Notes under the pieces: generated by a model
Seen by the model: only the letters and a program-made list of their open reading frames with translations
The model's database searches: none
What the model was told of the DNA's origin: nothing
Shown here: positions 50,422-60,650 of the stretch, one piece after another
Numbering within the stretch: the first letter of the stretch is position 1
Layout of the letters: the number at the start of each line of letters is the position of its first letter
Source of the DNA: Providencia rettgeri
Lineage (GTDB): Bacteria > Pseudomonadota > Gammaproteobacteria > Enterobacterales > Enterobacteriaceae
Direction: 5' to 3'
Assembly (NCBI RefSeq): GCF_041075285.1
Contig: NZ_CP163512.1
Span: 2,294,001 to 2,358,000, forward strand
DNA length: 64,000 bases
Made by a program: the position numbers and the translations under genes

Positions 50422-51603
50422 CTAATGAGAACCCACTAATTTTAAGCTAGCTTTTCTCGCCACTAATCCAAAAATACACCCAATCAGCATCACTATTGCC
50501 AGAGATAACTTAGGTGCGATAGGTAATGTAATAGCGATAAGGCCTAAGGCGGCTCCCCCTGCCATTTGCACAAATCCCACCAATGCAGATGCCGTTCCTG
50601 CTTCATTACCAAAAGGCTCTAAAGCGTAACTCGTTGCAGTACCCATCATAAAAGCCAGCCCAGTACAGGCACAAGCGACAGGTAACATATAAACCAGCCA
50701 ATGGCTTTGGATCACTTCTGGCAATACAACAAAGCTAAATACCAATCCCAAACAGCCAATTGCCATCATTGAACTTCCCACTAATAAACATGCAGGACGA
50801 CCAATTTTATGAATAAAATAGTTTGCAATATAACTGGCAAACATGATCCAAAAACCATTAATACCAAAGACAATGGAAAACGCGAGTGGGCTCAGTTTGG
50901 CATCCCCCATCAACACTGTTGGGGCAAGGGAAACATAAGTTAGCGCCATTCCCATAGTACCTGCATTCACTAGCGCAAAAATAATAAATTGCCGATTGCC
51001 TAAAATTCGGCAATACGTTTTCAACGGAATAATGTTAACTTTTGGTAAGTTTGTTGGCCGTGTCTCGGGCAAAAATAGCCCGATTAACCCCAGTATAATA
51101 ACCGCATATAATGCTAAGAACCAAAACGGTGCGCGCCAGCCCCAAGCTTCAGCCAACAAGCCACCCAATAGTGGTGCAAGTGCAGGGACAATATTGAGTG
51201 TGCCATTGAGAAAGCCGAATGCGCGAGCCGCTTCAGTACCGTTCATACGATCGCGCACGCAACTAAATGCCACAACAGAAGTACAACACACCGCAACGCC
51301 TTGTAGCAAACGCGAAGCGATAAACACTGTTGGTGTAGTCGCTGCAATAGCAACACCCGATCCGATAATATAGAGTACCATGCCAACTATCGCGACAGGC
51401 TTACGCCCATATCGGTCCACCAGCGGTCCAGAAATCAGTTGTCCCAAACCTAATACTAAAATAAAAAGCGCGATGGTCGATTGAATAATCGATTCGCTGC
51501 TACCTAAATCCTTCGCAATATCTGGGATTGTCGGCAGGTATAAATCAATGCCCAATGGGCCAAGTAGGACTAATAAAAGTAATAAAAGCAAAAAGTTACG
51601 CAT
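50422..51603 (-). CDS. Bcr/CflA family drug efflux MFS transporter
   Basis: 393-residue inner-membrane protein with 12 hydrophobic segments. GPLGIDLYLPTIPDIAKDLG at the first helix, LGLGQLISGPLVDRYGRKPVAIVG (motif A), VAFSCVRDRMNGTEAARAFGFLN and VPALAPLLGGLLAEAWGWRAPFWFLA (motif C-like) are those of drug:proton antiporters in the Bcr/CflA group. The substrate is not predictable; sulfonamide, bicyclomycin and chloramphenicol exporters belong to this group. It lies downstream of gnd on the same strand but is separated by a terminator repeat. Confidence 0.9.
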   Translation of the reverse strand: MRNFLLLLLLLVLLGPLGIDLYLPTIPDIAKDLGSSESIIQSTIALFILVLGLGQLISGPLVDRYGRKPVAIVGMVLYIIGSGVAIAATTPTVFIASRLLQGVAVCCTSVVAFSCVRDRMNGTEAARAFGFLNGTLNIVPALAPLLGGLLAEAWGWRAPFWFLALYAVIILGLIGLFLPETRPTNLPKVNIIPLKTYCRILGNRQFIIFALVNAGTMGMALTYVSLAPTVLMGDAKLSPLAFSIVFGINGFWIMFASYIANYFIHKIGRPACLLVGSSMMAIGCLGLVFSFVVLPEVIQSHWLVYMLPVACACTGLAFMMGTATSYALEPFGNEAGTASALVGFVQMAGGAALGLIAITLPIAPKLSLAIVMLIGCIFGLVARKASLKLVGSH

Positions 51604-51758
51604 AAAACTATGCCCAGATACCGTGATAAAAAGTGATATAACCCAAAGTTAGATAAATAATTTAGCAGAACGCATTTATCTGTTAACAAAAAAGCACACA
51701 AAAATGAATAAACTCATCATTTATCTCTGCTATTTTTAGCGACCTGTAAAAGGCAAAA

Positions 51759-51941
51759 AAAGCGCTAAATATAGCGCTTTCATGCTGCTGACAAACATAA
51801 CATGTTTGGCGGCAGGTTGGATAGGTTTTGAAAAAATAAGGAAAATCAATATATTGATTTCCGCCTGATAACACAAAGTGGGAAAAACCACGCTTTTATC
51901 CCACTTTGTCAACAACCTCAAGGCGCTAAATATAGCGCCTT
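51759..51941 (-). repeat. Terminator-bracketed repeat, copy 5 (downstream of gnd)
   Basis: Read from gnd on the minus strand: proximal stem-loop 51941-51920 (arms AAGGCGCTA/TAGCGCCTT), core 51919-51781 (139 bp), distal stem-loop 51780-51759 (arms AAAGCGCTA/TAGCGCTTT) followed by a T-tract. The stems differ at one base pair, G-C in the proximal against A-T in the distal, with both strands changed together. The core carries all three internal hairpins. Confidence 0.9.
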
Positions 51942-51971
51942 CTTGCATCATCGGTAAGGATGAGGTTGGAA

Positions 51972-53378
51972 TTACTCCATCCATTCGGTGTGGAAAACAC
52001 CGTCTTTATCGGTACGTTTATAGGTGTGAGCACCGAAGTAGTCACGCTGCGCTTGGATCAAGTTTGCAGGTAATACTGCTGAACGGTAGCTATCATAATA
52101 AGAAATAGCCGCAGAGAAGGTTGGTGTTGGAATACCATTTTGTACGCCATAGCACACAACATCACGCAGTGCTTGCTGATATTCATCCGCAATTTGCTTG
52201 AAATATGGCGCTAACAGTAAGTTGGCAATTTTCGCATCTTGGTTGTAAGCATCGGTGATTTTTTGCAGGAATTGCGCACGAATAATACAGCCTGCACGGA
52301 AGATTTTAGCAATTTCACCGTAGTTCAGATCCCAATTGTATTCATCTGACGCGGCTTTTAACTGCTGGAAGCCTTGCGCATAAGAAACAATTTTACCTAA
52401 ATACAGTGCACGGCGAATTTTCTCAATAAACGCTTTTTTATCGCCTTCAACCGCTTTCAATACTGGCCCCGTTAACACTTTAGAAGCTGCAACACGCTGA
52501 TCTTTTAAGAAAGAAATATAACGAGCAAAGACAGATTCGGTGATCAGAGTCAGCGGAATGCCTAGATCCAGCGCACTCTGACTTGTCCATTTACCTGTCC
52601 CTTTGTTTGCCGCTTCATCTAAAATCACGTCAACCAAGTATTGACCGTCTTCATCTTTTTTCTTGAAGATATCTGCTGTGATTTCAATCAGGTAGCTGCT
52701 CAACTCACCTTTGTTCCACTCTGCAAAGGTGTCTGCCAGCTCTTCATTGCTTAGGTTTAATGAACCTTTTAACAGCGAATAAGCTTCAGCAATCAATTGC
52801 ATATCACCGTATTCGATACCATTGTGCACCATTTTCACATAATGGCCTGCACCATCTGCACCAATATAGGTTACACAAGGCTCACCTTCTGCCTTCGCTG
52901 CAATTTCTTTTAAAATTGGCGCAACCAGTTCATAAGCTTCTTTTTGACCACCAGGCATAATGGAAGGACCTTTTAATGCCCCTTCTTCACCACCGGAAAC
53001 ACCGGTTCCAATGAAGTTAAAACCTTGCGCAGATAATTCACGGTTACGGCGGATAGTATCCGTAAATAACGTGTTACCACCGTCAATAAGGATATCACCC
53101 TTGTCAAGATGAGGCGTCAGGGAGGCAATTGTTTTGTCCGTTGCTTCACCCGCCTTGACCATCAATAAGATACGACGTGGTTTTTCCAGAGAGTCTACAA
53201 ATTCTTCAATTGTATAGTTAGGAACGAGGTTTTTCCCTGGATTTTCGGCAATGACTTCATCTGTTTTATCTTTAGAACGGTTAAAGATAGATACTGAGTA
53301 ACCGCGGCTTTCAATATTGAGCGCAAGGTTACGCCCCATGACCGCCATTCCGACAACACCAATCTGCTGCTTTGACAT
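51972..53378 (-). CDS. gnd: 6-phosphogluconate dehydrogenase
   Basis: 468-residue cytoplasmic enzyme of the pentose phosphate pathway, converting 6-phosphogluconate to ribulose 5-phosphate with NADPH. It has the Rossmann motif [66 protein letters not shown] with the catalytic Lys and Glu, and a C-terminal helical dimerisation tail with the NADP end SYYDSYRS. The ATG at 53378 (CAGGAG upstream) matches the E. coli start and length. It is a single gene ending in repeat copy 5. In E. coli it lies near his; here it is 6 kb away. Confidence 0.97.
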   Translation of the reverse strand: MSKQQIGVVGMAVMGRNLALNIESRGYSVSIFNRSKDKTDEVIAENPGKNLVPNYTIEEFVDSLEKPRRILLMVKAGEATDKTIASLTPHLDKGDILIDGGNTLFTDTIRRNRELSAQGFNFIGTGVSGGEEGALKGPSIMPGGQKEAYELVAPILKEIAAKAEGEPCVTYIGADGAGHYVKMVHNGIEYGDMQLIAEAYSLLKGSLNLSNEELADTFAEWNKGELSSYLIEITADIFKKKDEDGQYLVDVILDEAANKGTGKWTSQSALDLGIPLTLITESVFARYISFLKDQRVAASKVLTGPVLKAVEGDKKAFIEKIRRALYLGKIVSYAQGFQQLKAASDEYNWDLNYGEIAKIFRAGCIIRAQFLQKITDAYNQDAKIANLLLAPYFKQIADEYQQALRDVVCYGVQNGIPTPTFSAAISYYDSYRSAVLPANLIQAQRDYFGAHTYKRTDKDGVFHTEWME

Positions 53379-53539
53379 GAACAACTCCTGTCTGATTAGG
53401 ACCAAGTCAGCCTTAAAGCGCTGACATTCTGTTAACGGGATCACATATTAACCTAGGATTGTGCAGCATGGTAGTTATTGATGCAATCGATAACGTACAC
53501 AACACCATTTTTGTCAAGAATTGTCCAACTATCCCCCAA

Positions 53540-53655
53540 ATAATTCGAGTTGCAGGTAGACGACAAGCCAAGATAGACGGCGAGTATAGATAAACGAGGT
53601 GACTCGGTGAGCGTTGCGTAATCAACAGCGCTGCAACTTGAAGGATTTCGAGTAT
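53540..53655. repeat. ERIC-type intergenic palindrome
   Basis: About 115 bp between gnd and yegH. It starts TAATTCGAGTTGCAGG and ends CTGCAACTTGAAGG...GAGTAT, the terminal inverted repeats of enterobacterial repetitive intergenic consensus elements. The centre GTGACTCGGTGAGCG matches the ERIC core GTGACTGGGGTGAGCG with few changes. It appears full-length but diverged. It lies in the upstream regions of both divergent genes. Confidence 0.75.
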
Positions 53656-53744
53656 AAAGTGAATTTTTATTGATATTTCTTTCAACAAACCGCATTATTC
53701 ACCAGTCGGTATAAGCCGTCATATCAGAAGGTAAAACAAACTGT

Positions 53745-55328
53745 ATGGAATGGATCGCAGATCCTTCGATTTGGGCGGGCCTCGCTACCCTAATCGTTCT
53801 AGAAATCGTTCTTGGTATTGATAACCTCGTCTTCATCGCCATTCTGGCAGATAAGCTCCCGCCAAAGCTGCGTGATAGAGCCCGTGTAACTGGACTTTTA
53901 TTAGCCTTAGTTATGCGTGTAGTGCTGCTATTTAGCCTGTCATGGCTTATTACCCTAACAAAGCCAATATTAACGCTTTTTGAGCATCCTTTTAGTGCCA
54001 GAGACTTAATCATGTTGGTTGGGGGGCTGTTCCTCTTGTTCAAAGCCACTATGGAATTGAATGAGCGGCTAGAAGGTAAAGACGAACACACGAATACTCA
54101 GCGAAAGACATCGAATTTCTGGGCTGTTGTTGCACAAATTATTGTGCTTGATGCAGTATTCTCTCTAGACTCTGTCATAACAGCAGTCGGTATGGTTGAC
54201 CATATCGGTGTGATGATTGCGGCAGTCACGATTGCTATGCTGCTGATGATCTGGGCAAGCAAACCACTGACCAGCTTTGTCAACAACCACCCAACCATTG
54301 TCATACTCTGTTTAAGCTTCTTGTTAATGATTGGTTTCAGCTTAGTCGCCGAAGGTTTTGGTTACGCCATTCCTAAGGGCTATCTGTACGCTGCAATTGG
54401 CTTCTCGATTATGATTGAAGTCTTGAACCAATTCGCCCAATTTAACCGCCGTAAATTCCTTAAAGGTTCGCGCCCATTGCGTGAACGGACGGCAGAAGCC
54501 GTCTTACGTATTTTAAGTGGTAATACCGAAAGAGGGGAACTAGACCCACGGACGTCTGATCTTATCGCAGATAACAAGCCCGTCTTTGATCCGCAAGAGC
54601 GTTTGATGATAGCTCGTGTGCTCGGCATGGCACAACGCAACGTTGAAAGCATCATGACTTCACGCCACGATGTGGACTATCTCGATATCAATAAGTCCTC
54701 TAGCGATTTATTGCAATTGATGGAGAAAAACCCACACTCGCGCCTTGTGGTTATTGATGAAACGATCAGCGATGAGCCTGTTGGTGTTGTACATGTAATG
54801 GACTTAGTGAAGCAGCAACTGCGCGGTAACCCTCTGGACTTACGTGCGTTAATCACTCAACCGCTGATCTTCCCTGAGGGTTTATCACTGTTAAAAGCCC
54901 TTGAACAGTTCCGTAAAGCTCATACCCATTTCGCCTTTGTGGTGGATGAATTTGGTTCCATTGAAGGTATCGTTACCTTAACCGACGTGATGGAAACTAT
55001 CGCAGGTAACCTGCCTGTCGGTGAAGAAGAAAACGACTCACGTCATGATATTCAAAAGCTGGATGACGGGACTTGGATCGCCAATGGCTTTATGCCGTTG
55101 GAAGACCTGATCATGTTTGTGCCGATGGAATTGGATGAAAAACGTGAATACGAAACCATCGCTGGCCTCTTAATGGAGCATTTACAACGTGTTCCCGAGG
55201 TTGGAGAACAGGTCACCATTAATGGCTGTGTATTCCAACCCCTTGAAGTCAATAGCCATCGCGTAAATAAAGTCCTGATCACCCCTCCATCCGGTGAAGG
55301 AGAGGGTTATGAGTATGAAGATGACTAA
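53745..55328 (+). CDS. yegH: YegH, TerC/CBS/CorC domain membrane protein
   Basis: 527-residue protein. Residues 1-~240 form a TerC-type membrane domain of seven helices ([40 protein letters not shown]). Two CBS domains follow (about 290-410: [13 protein letters not shown]..., [33 protein letters not shown]), then a CorC/HlyC domain to about 510. Such proteins are suspected in metal (tellurite, manganese or magnesium) handling; the exact role of YegH is unknown. asmA, dcd and udk downstream are the E. coli neighbours, here with an extra gene inserted between. Confidence 0.93.
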   Translation: MEWIADPSIWAGLATLIVLEIVLGIDNLVFIAILADKLPPKLRDRARVTGLLLALVMRVVLLFSLSWLITLTKPILTLFEHPFSARDLIMLVGGLFLLFKATMELNERLEGKDEHTNTQRKTSNFWAVVAQIIVLDAVFSLDSVITAVGMVDHIGVMIAAVTIAMLLMIWASKPLTSFVNNHPTIVILCLSFLLMIGFSLVAEGFGYAIPKGYLYAAIGFSIMIEVLNQFAQFNRRKFLKGSRPLRERTAEAVLRILSGNTERGELDPRTSDLIADNKPVFDPQERLMIARVLGMAQRNVESIMTSRHDVDYLDINKSSSDLLQLMEKNPHSRLVVIDETISDEPVGVVHVMDLVKQQLRGNPLDLRALITQPLIFPEGLSLLKALEQFRKAHTHFAFVVDEFGSIEGIVTLTDVMETIAGNLPVGEEENDSRHDIQKLDDGTWIANGFMPLEDLIMFVPMELDEKREYETIAGLLMEHLQRVPEVGEQVTINGCVFQPLEVNSHRVNKVLITPPSGEGEGYEYEDD

Positions 55329-55344
55329 CCACTAATTGCTATTT

Positions 55345-55374
55345 AATACCGGTCTATCAGGCCGGTATTTTTTT
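55345..55374 (+). terminator. yegH terminator
   Basis: Stem AATACCGG/CCGGTATT with loop TCTATCAGG and a run of seven T, 16 bp after the yegH stop. Confidence 0.9.
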
Positions 55375-55511
55375 ACATACAACTCCATTAAGAAGTAAAT
55401 AAATCAAACTGATAAAGACAAAAGTGGCATCGTTTTTTAAAAGAAACAAACATTGTAATAATGAATAATTTGACACATTAAATATATCTAACTTTAATAA
55501 AAGGTCATGTT

Positions 55512-56117
55512 ATGTCGTTAAAAGTTCAACAATCAAATATCAATACATTTCAAAAAACGAATATTAATCAGAGCGCAAATAAATCACCAAGTAGTGTCGC
55601 TAATAAAGCAAGTCACCTGCAAAACAATGCTGAACTCCGCCCTGTAATTGCTGAAAAAGAAATTAGAAATCCAGAGCTTAGACAAATGTCCTCCATGACT
55701 AAAGCTCCTTCCATTAAAATTACAACGGAAAAAACAGTTCATAAAAAAGACATCAACGGTCTGAAATCTAGGTTAGCAAACATTGAATCAAAGATTAATC
55801 GCATCATAACAAACGATCGTTCAGCTTGGGTACTATCCCCTAATGAAGTGAAAGCAGACTTAGATAAATTAAAAAACTCAATCACACGGTACCAAAAGCT
55901 GCTAGATAGTTCTTCATACAACCATGCTAGTTTCAAACAAAAAGAGCTCACGAAACTACAAGATAATGCTAAAAAAACCACCAAGCATCTTGAACTAGCG
56001 GATACAGCTTTTAAAACAAAAATAGAACGAAGCAGCAGAGCATATCTTGATAATAAACAAGCCCACATTGATTTTATTAATGGAAACAAGAAGCCATCTA
56101 AATTTGATATCCAATAA
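55512..56117 (+). CDS. Orphan 201-residue helical protein with Ser/Asn-rich N-terminus
   Basis: I do not recognise this gene. The first ~60 residues are rich in Ser, Asn, Gln and Thr with no hydrophobic run (MSLKVQQSNINTFQKTNINQ...), a composition common in type III secretion signals. Residues ~75-190 are Lys/Leu/Asn-rich helical or coiled coil (LKSRLANIESKINRI; LDKLKNSITRYQKLL; ELTKLQDNAKKTTKHLELA). There are no cysteines or membrane segments. It is AT-rich relative to its neighbours and inserted between yegH and asmA, which are adjacent in E. coli. Monocistronic, with terminators on both sides. An effector or a structural accessory protein are both possible. Confidence 0.75.
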   Translation: MSLKVQQSNINTFQKTNINQSANKSPSSVANKASHLQNNAELRPVIAEKEIRNPELRQMSSMTKAPSIKITTEKTVHKKDINGLKSRLANIESKINRIITNDRSAWVLSPNEVKADLDKLKNSITRYQKLLDSSSYNHASFKQKELTKLQDNAKKTTKHLELADTAFKTKIERSSRAYLDNKQAHIDFINGNKKPSKFDIQ

Positions 56118-56152
56118 TATTAGTTACTAAGTTAGTTTATACCCAACCATAA

Positions 56153-56185
56153 TGATAGAACCGCCAATTTTCGGCGGTTCTATCA
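56153..56185. terminator. Bidirectional hairpin between the 201-residue gene and asmA
   Basis: Perfect 13-bp arms TGATAGAACCGCC/GGCGGTTCTATCA separated by AATTTTC. It lies between convergent stops, 36 bp after one and 7 bp before the other. U-tracts are poor. Confidence 0.7.
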
Positions 56186-56191
56186 TTAAGT

Positions 56192-58030
56192 CTAAAGCGC
56201 ATTCAATAACTCATTAAGCCCTTTATTTTCTTCTTTTCTCAAGAAGTTACCAATCGCCTCTTTAGCTTGTGTACGCAGCTCATTGCGCAGTAATTTTTCC
56301 ACATCAAGTTGATATTGCAAACTATGCCAATTTCCATAAATACGCAGTGGAATATTCATGCCTTGCAGTTGCTGAACAAGGCGTGAATCCCCTGCCCAGC
56401 CACCAAAAATATTGACCCCCAAATTCACATCAATAGTTTCATTTGGAATATTTACACGGCCTTGACCTTGAATATTCACCACGTTGGATTTCCCATTCAT
56501 TGATGAAATATTCATATTGCCTTTATTTAAGTATCCCTTGACGGTAAATAATTCAACTTCTGTATAATTTCCGGTATTTATAGGGGCGTTAATTTTATTG
56601 GTCACACGGGAAATAGACTGCTGAATTAATTGAGGAATATTCAAACCATGCAATTTAGCATTTCTAAGTTCAAAATTAATAGGGCCTTGCCATTGGTTTT
56701 TCACCGCATAATCGTCATACCCCACCCCCGACAATGCGCCGTTGAGGGAGATAATACCACTTAATTTTTGCGGCATATTGAATGCTTTTAATAACGGTGT
56801 TAAGTCAATGTTTTTAAAGTTAGGTTTTGCCGAAACTGTCACGGGTGTCGCACTGTAATTTAGGGTAACAGGTAATGAAAAGTCCCCTCCAAATGCTTTT
56901 CCTTCTAATTTAGACACCGTTAAACGCGGTGTTTGATTTTGAGCGCTGATCACCACATCATTGACCGACATACCACGGTAAATTAAATTGCCTACCGTTA
57001 ACTCTACATCCGCAGTAAATGATTTTAAAACGGACAAGTCATATCGTTGTGTACTCGCTCCAGAAATAACAGGTTTAACACCAACTCGGTTATTATTCGT
57101 TTGCGCATCAGAAGTTGACGTTGCAGGTAACGTACCTAACAAATTATCTAAATCGAGTTTTTCAGATGCAAATTTAACTGCCAGTTGAGGAATTTCGCTT
57201 AATTTAACGTTGATATCCCCGGTTAGTAGACTTTCATTGGCTTTAATTGATAGATGAGTTAAATTTGCGCTAGGCTCTTGCCCTTTGGTATACAGAAAAT
57301 CCGTGGTGATTTGCCCTGCGATACCACTTTCGGGTAAGTCTACGCCACTAAAGGTATAGTCAAACTGGGTTAATCGGCCGCTAATCTTTTGGTTAATCGA
57401 GGATAAGTCCACATCTGCACGAGTATCAAACACAAACTCCTGCTGATTTTTGTTTAAATTCCCACTGAATTTTACCGCCACTTGTTGATGATTATTTTTT
57501 TTCAATGACAGATTAATATTGCGCAAGTTAAACTCATCTTTCGCTGTTTGCCAAATCACTAAACTGTTAGAAATATCAATTTTTTCTATATCTAACAGCC
57601 AATGACTCTTATCAACTGACGCTGTTTGAGGCGTTGTTCCCCCGGGCGCAATCGGTGCGCTGCTGTGTGTTTGTGGCTCACTTTCTGGTGTTTTGCGGAT
57701 CACTGCACCATCAATAACAATTTGTTCAACAGATAAACGATGGGAAATTAAAGGCCAGAGTTCAACATCTAAGCGCATGTTTTCAGCACTTAAAACTGGT
57801 TTGGAAGCATTCGGGGCAGTTAAGGAAACAGGGCCTGTGATAATACTTAAGGTCGGCCAAACATGCCAACGCATATCCCCATTAAATTCAAGCTGATAGC
57901 CACTTTTTTTCTCTACTTGTTCGACAATATAATGGCGAAAATCATTCGGATTTACCAACATCACCAATGCTGTCAACCCCGCAACGATGACGACAAGTAA
58001 AATAATCAGTGTCGTTAAAAAACGTTTCAT
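56192..58030 (-). CDS. asmA: AsmA, envelope-spanning lipid-transfer family protein
   Basis: 612-residue periplasmic protein with one N-terminal membrane anchor (FLTTLIILLVVIVAGLTALVMLV, residues 4-26). The AsmA N-terminal domain starts DFRHYIVEQVEKKSGYQLEFNGDMRW; the C-terminal part contains the conserved ISLNGALSGVGYDDYAVKNQWQGPINFELRNAKLHGLNIPQLIQ block. AsmA-like proteins form bridge-like beta structures linked to outer-membrane phospholipid and LPS homeostasis. It is the last gene of an udk-dcd-asmA transcription direction. Confidence 0.95.
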   Translation of the reverse strand: MKRFLTTLIILLVVIVAGLTALVMLVNPNDFRHYIVEQVEKKSGYQLEFNGDMRWHVWPTLSIITGPVSLTAPNASKPVLSAENMRLDVELWPLISHRLSVEQIVIDGAVIRKTPESEPQTHSSAPIAPGGTTPQTASVDKSHWLLDIEKIDISNSLVIWQTAKDEFNLRNINLSLKKNNHQQVAVKFSGNLNKNQQEFVFDTRADVDLSSINQKISGRLTQFDYTFSGVDLPESGIAGQITTDFLYTKGQEPSANLTHLSIKANESLLTGDINVKLSEIPQLAVKFASEKLDLDNLLGTLPATSTSDAQTNNNRVGVKPVISGASTQRYDLSVLKSFTADVELTVGNLIYRGMSVNDVVISAQNQTPRLTVSKLEGKAFGGDFSLPVTLNYSATPVTVSAKPNFKNIDLTPLLKAFNMPQKLSGIISLNGALSGVGYDDYAVKNQWQGPINFELRNAKLHGLNIPQLIQQSISRVTNKINAPINTGNYTEVELFTVKGYLNKGNMNISSMNGKSNVVNIQGQGRVNIPNETIDVNLGVNIFGGWAGDSRLVQQLQGMNIPLRIYGNWHSLQYQLDVEKLLRNELRTQAKEAIGNFLRKEENKGLNELLNAL

Positions 58031-58161
58031 GCTTCCCTCTCTTAAACTTTGTCTGCGACCATCACCACCGTGAACTCACACCATTGCTTTCCCTAAAAAT
58101 GGGCAAAAATCACGCTATTAAAATCCATTAATAACGCAATTTTCGCAAAGTTTAGCGAGTA

Positions 58162-58743
58162 TCAGTCTTCACTGATACGGCTACCAACAGCTCCTTGTTG
58201 ATTTTTATATTTTGCATCTTGGCGACTATTGTAAGGACGGTCCGCACTGCCTGATAACGGCTCAAAACTCAGCGCGCCAATCACCATGCCAGGACGTAAT
58301 GCTAAGGGTAATTTACCTGAATTATAAAATTCTAATACTATCTGCCCCTTCCAGCCAGGATCAATACGATGCGCTGTAACATGCACCATTAAACCTAATC
58401 TCGCGAGTGAAGAGCGACCATCCAGCCAACCGACAAGGTTATCAGGGAGCGTAACAGACTCAAGCGTGACCGCAAGTGCTAATTCCCCCGGATGTAAGAA
58501 AAAGGGTTCATCTTCACTTAGCACGATCTCATCACTCATCACACGATCCAGTGCGGCATTCACTTCATCTTTTGGGCCACTTAAATCAATATACGCCGCT
58601 GTATGTCCTCGGAAAACACGAAATTGATTTCCCAAACGGACATCTGCGGTCGCACCATTGATCCTTTCAATAGGTGGGCGTGGGCTAATCTCTAATTTAC
58701 CATCATCCATCCATTGAATAATATCGCGGTCACAAAGACGCAT
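58162..58743 (-). CDS. dcd: dCTP deaminase
   Basis: 193-residue trimeric enzyme that deaminates dCTP to dUTP, the first step of dTMP synthesis in enterobacteria. [24 protein letters not shown] at the start, [44 protein letters not shown] with the catalytic Glu, and the C-terminal [17 protein letters not shown] lid are diagnostic. I use the ATG at 58743 (GGGGGA upstream), which gives the E. coli length, rather than an upstream start within the udk-dcd spacer. Confidence 0.96.
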   Translation of the reverse strand: MRLCDRDIIQWMDDGKLEISPRPPIERINGATADVRLGNQFRVFRGHTAAYIDLSGPKDEVNAALDRVMSDEIVLSEDEPFFLHPGELALAVTLESVTLPDNLVGWLDGRSSLARLGLMVHVTAHRIDPGWKGQIVLEFYNSGKLPLALRPGMVIGALSFEPLSGSADRPYNSRQDAKYKNQQGAVGSRISED

Positions 58744-58781
58744 GGCTGTTTCCCCCATCATAATGTTAGTCTCTGCCTTGA

Positions 58782-59426
58782 TTAATCTTGGCAAAATTCC
58801 CCGATCTTCGCCTTCAAAATATCAATGGCCACACGGTTTTTACCTCCGCGAGGGACAATGATGTCCGCATACTGCTTTGACGGCTCAATAAACTGTAAAA
58901 ACATTGGACGAACCGTTTTATTATATTGGTCAATCACGGAATCCAATGTTCTGCCTCGTTCATTTACATCACGTTTAATGCGGCGCATCAAGCAAATATC
59001 GAGTGGTGTATCAACAAAAATCGAAAAATCCATCTCACTACGTAGGCGTTTATCGGTTAACAATAAAATACCTTCGATAATAATGACTTTTTTAGGTTTG
59101 AATGTAATGGTTTTTTCTTTGCGAGTGTGAGCGACATAGTCGTATTGTGGGATTTCTACTGCTTGACCACTTTTTAGTGATCTTAGGTGTTCATAAAGTA
59201 AGCTGTGATCCATTGAATTAGGATGATCATAGTTCACTTTAAGGCGTTCTTCCATTGGCACATCTGCTTGGTCTTTATAATAACAGTCCTCTGGAATAAC
59301 ACCGATATTATGATCACCGACCTTTTCTCTTAATTCACGATATAGCGTGCTGGCAATTAAGCTTTTGCCAGATGCAGAGGCTCCCGATATACCTACAATG
59401 GTACAGTGATGCGCTATGTCAGTCAT
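58782..59426 (-). CDS. udk: Uridine/cytidine kinase
   Basis: 214-residue salvage kinase converting uridine or cytidine to UMP or CMP with GTP. P-loop [14 protein letters not shown] near residue 13, ILIDG-like IIEGILLL and [30 protein letters not shown] are typical. It is 38 bp upstream of dcd, forming a pyrimidine-nucleotide pair with asmA downstream, as in E. coli. Confidence 0.96.
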   Translation of the reverse strand: MTDIAHHCTIVGISGASASGKSLIASTLYRELREKVGDHNIGVIPEDCYYKDQADVPMEERLKVNYDHPNSMDHSLLYEHLRSLKSGQAVEIPQYDYVAHTRKEKTITFKPKKVIIIEGILLLTDKRLRSEMDFSIFVDTPLDICLMRRIKRDVNERGRTLDSVIDQYNKTVRPMFLQFIEPSKQYADIIVPRGGKNRVAIDILKAKIGEFCQD

Positions 59427-59608
59427 AAAATGATAACCTGGTTAAATATTTTAGAAATGAAAAAGGCATAACATCTAAATGTTACGTTGGCGGGATTATA
59501 GGGGGTAATGGCGTGTTGTTCCAGCGTCCCACAACAAAGTTAGCTAAAAAAACGCCATTATTCGATGAAAAACCATCAATCGCCGATCAACGCTTTAGTT
59601 TAGTGGGG

Positions 59609-60565
59609 CTAAAAGGGCTTCTTACCTTCTAATGCAGCAATGCGATTCTCAATAGAAGGATGGGTGGAAAAAATAGAATCCCCTTTATTAAAAATATAGG
59701 CCGCTTTACGGTAAGCTTGCCCTGTACTGCTCTCATCATATTCATGGGTTTCATGTTGCCCTGAAATTTTTTTCAGCGCACTGATCATCGCTTGGTTATC
59801 AGATGTCAAATCAACTGCCGCCGCATCCGCCATATATTCCCGGGTACGGGATAAATAAAAATACAGAATTTGCGTGATCCATGGCAAAACAAAATTCAAT
59901 ACTAACAAAATCATTTGGGCTTTATTGGCGGCATTATTACGGCTTCGCCCTGCGGTACGGATAAAAATTTGACTAAATAAATTGGTTACAGTCAAAATTA
60001 CGTTGGCTAAGATCCCCACATACAGAGTCAGTTTCGAATCTCCATGAATAATGTGTCCCACTTCATGTGCCAGAACGGCTTGGACTTCTTGACGGTTTAG
60101 TGTTTGTAACAATCCTCGCGTCACCCCAACTAACGCATTACGACTGTTCCAGCCCGCAGCAAATGCATTTGGCTCGTCACTTTCTAAAATATATAAACGA
60201 GGAATATAGCCTAAGCTTGCACTTAAACTGAGTTCTTCAATAATATTAACTAACTGTTTTTCTTCTGAGCTAATAGCATTTTCTTGGTTAATTTCTTTTG
60301 CATTCATGCCAGCCAACATCATTTTATGACCACGGAAATGAATATAAATCAACCCAAGAAACGTCAAGCCTAACACGATCAAGGTTGCAATTGGCATTTC
60401 TTTTAACGTCACAAACGCTATCGCGTTCTGAAGTAAATCTAATTGTTCATTTGGATGAGTAGCAATATCCGCTAATAACCCAATAATAAGCATAATAAAA
60501 ACATAGCTCATTACCACAAAGCGTGTCCGAATATTATTTTTACGTATGACGTTACGAAAATCCAT
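59609..60565 (-). CDS. HtpX-like M48 family membrane metalloprotease
   Basis: 318-residue inner-membrane protease with N-terminal helices (about 17-35 and 60-78) and two further helices after the active site. The zinc site is HEVGH in VQAVLAHEVGHIIHGD, and the third ligand Glu is in REYMADAAAVD. SLGYIPRLYILESDEPNAFAAGW is the conserved M48 substrate-binding block. It differs from the housekeeping htpX and is paired with lemA 85 bp upstream, an arrangement known in many bacteria. Function likely membrane-protein quality control; not demonstrated. Confidence 0.88.
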   Translation of the reverse strand: MDFRNVIRKNNIRTRFVVMSYVFIMLIIGLLADIATHPNEQLDLLQNAIAFVTLKEMPIATLIVLGLTFLGLIYIHFRGHKMMLAGMNAKEINQENAISSEEKQLVNIIEELSLSASLGYIPRLYILESDEPNAFAAGWNSRNALVGVTRGLLQTLNRQEVQAVLAHEVGHIIHGDSKLTLYVGILANVILTVTNLFSQIFIRTAGRSRNNAANKAQMILLVLNFVLPWITQILYFYLSRTREYMADAAAVDLTSDNQAMISALKKISGQHETHEYDESSTGQAYRKAAYIFNKGDSIFSTHPSIENRIAALEGKKPF

Positions 60566-60650
60566 AAAGTACCCTGTTTTCTATCACAGATAATTATCGG
60601 AACGTCCTAAGCTGTTCCGATAATTTTTTCAAATAACAATGAACCAATAA

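Noticed and set aside
51683..52108. Several short ORFs across repeat copy 5
   Set aside because: They run through the repeat core and hairpins in different frames and resemble each other only because the repeat does.
55470..55498. TTGACA-N17-TTTAAT promoter-like sequence before the 201-residue gene
   Set aside because: Transcription would begin at about 55505, downstream of the AAGG ribosome-binding site, leaving almost no leader; the real promoter is probably elsewhere.
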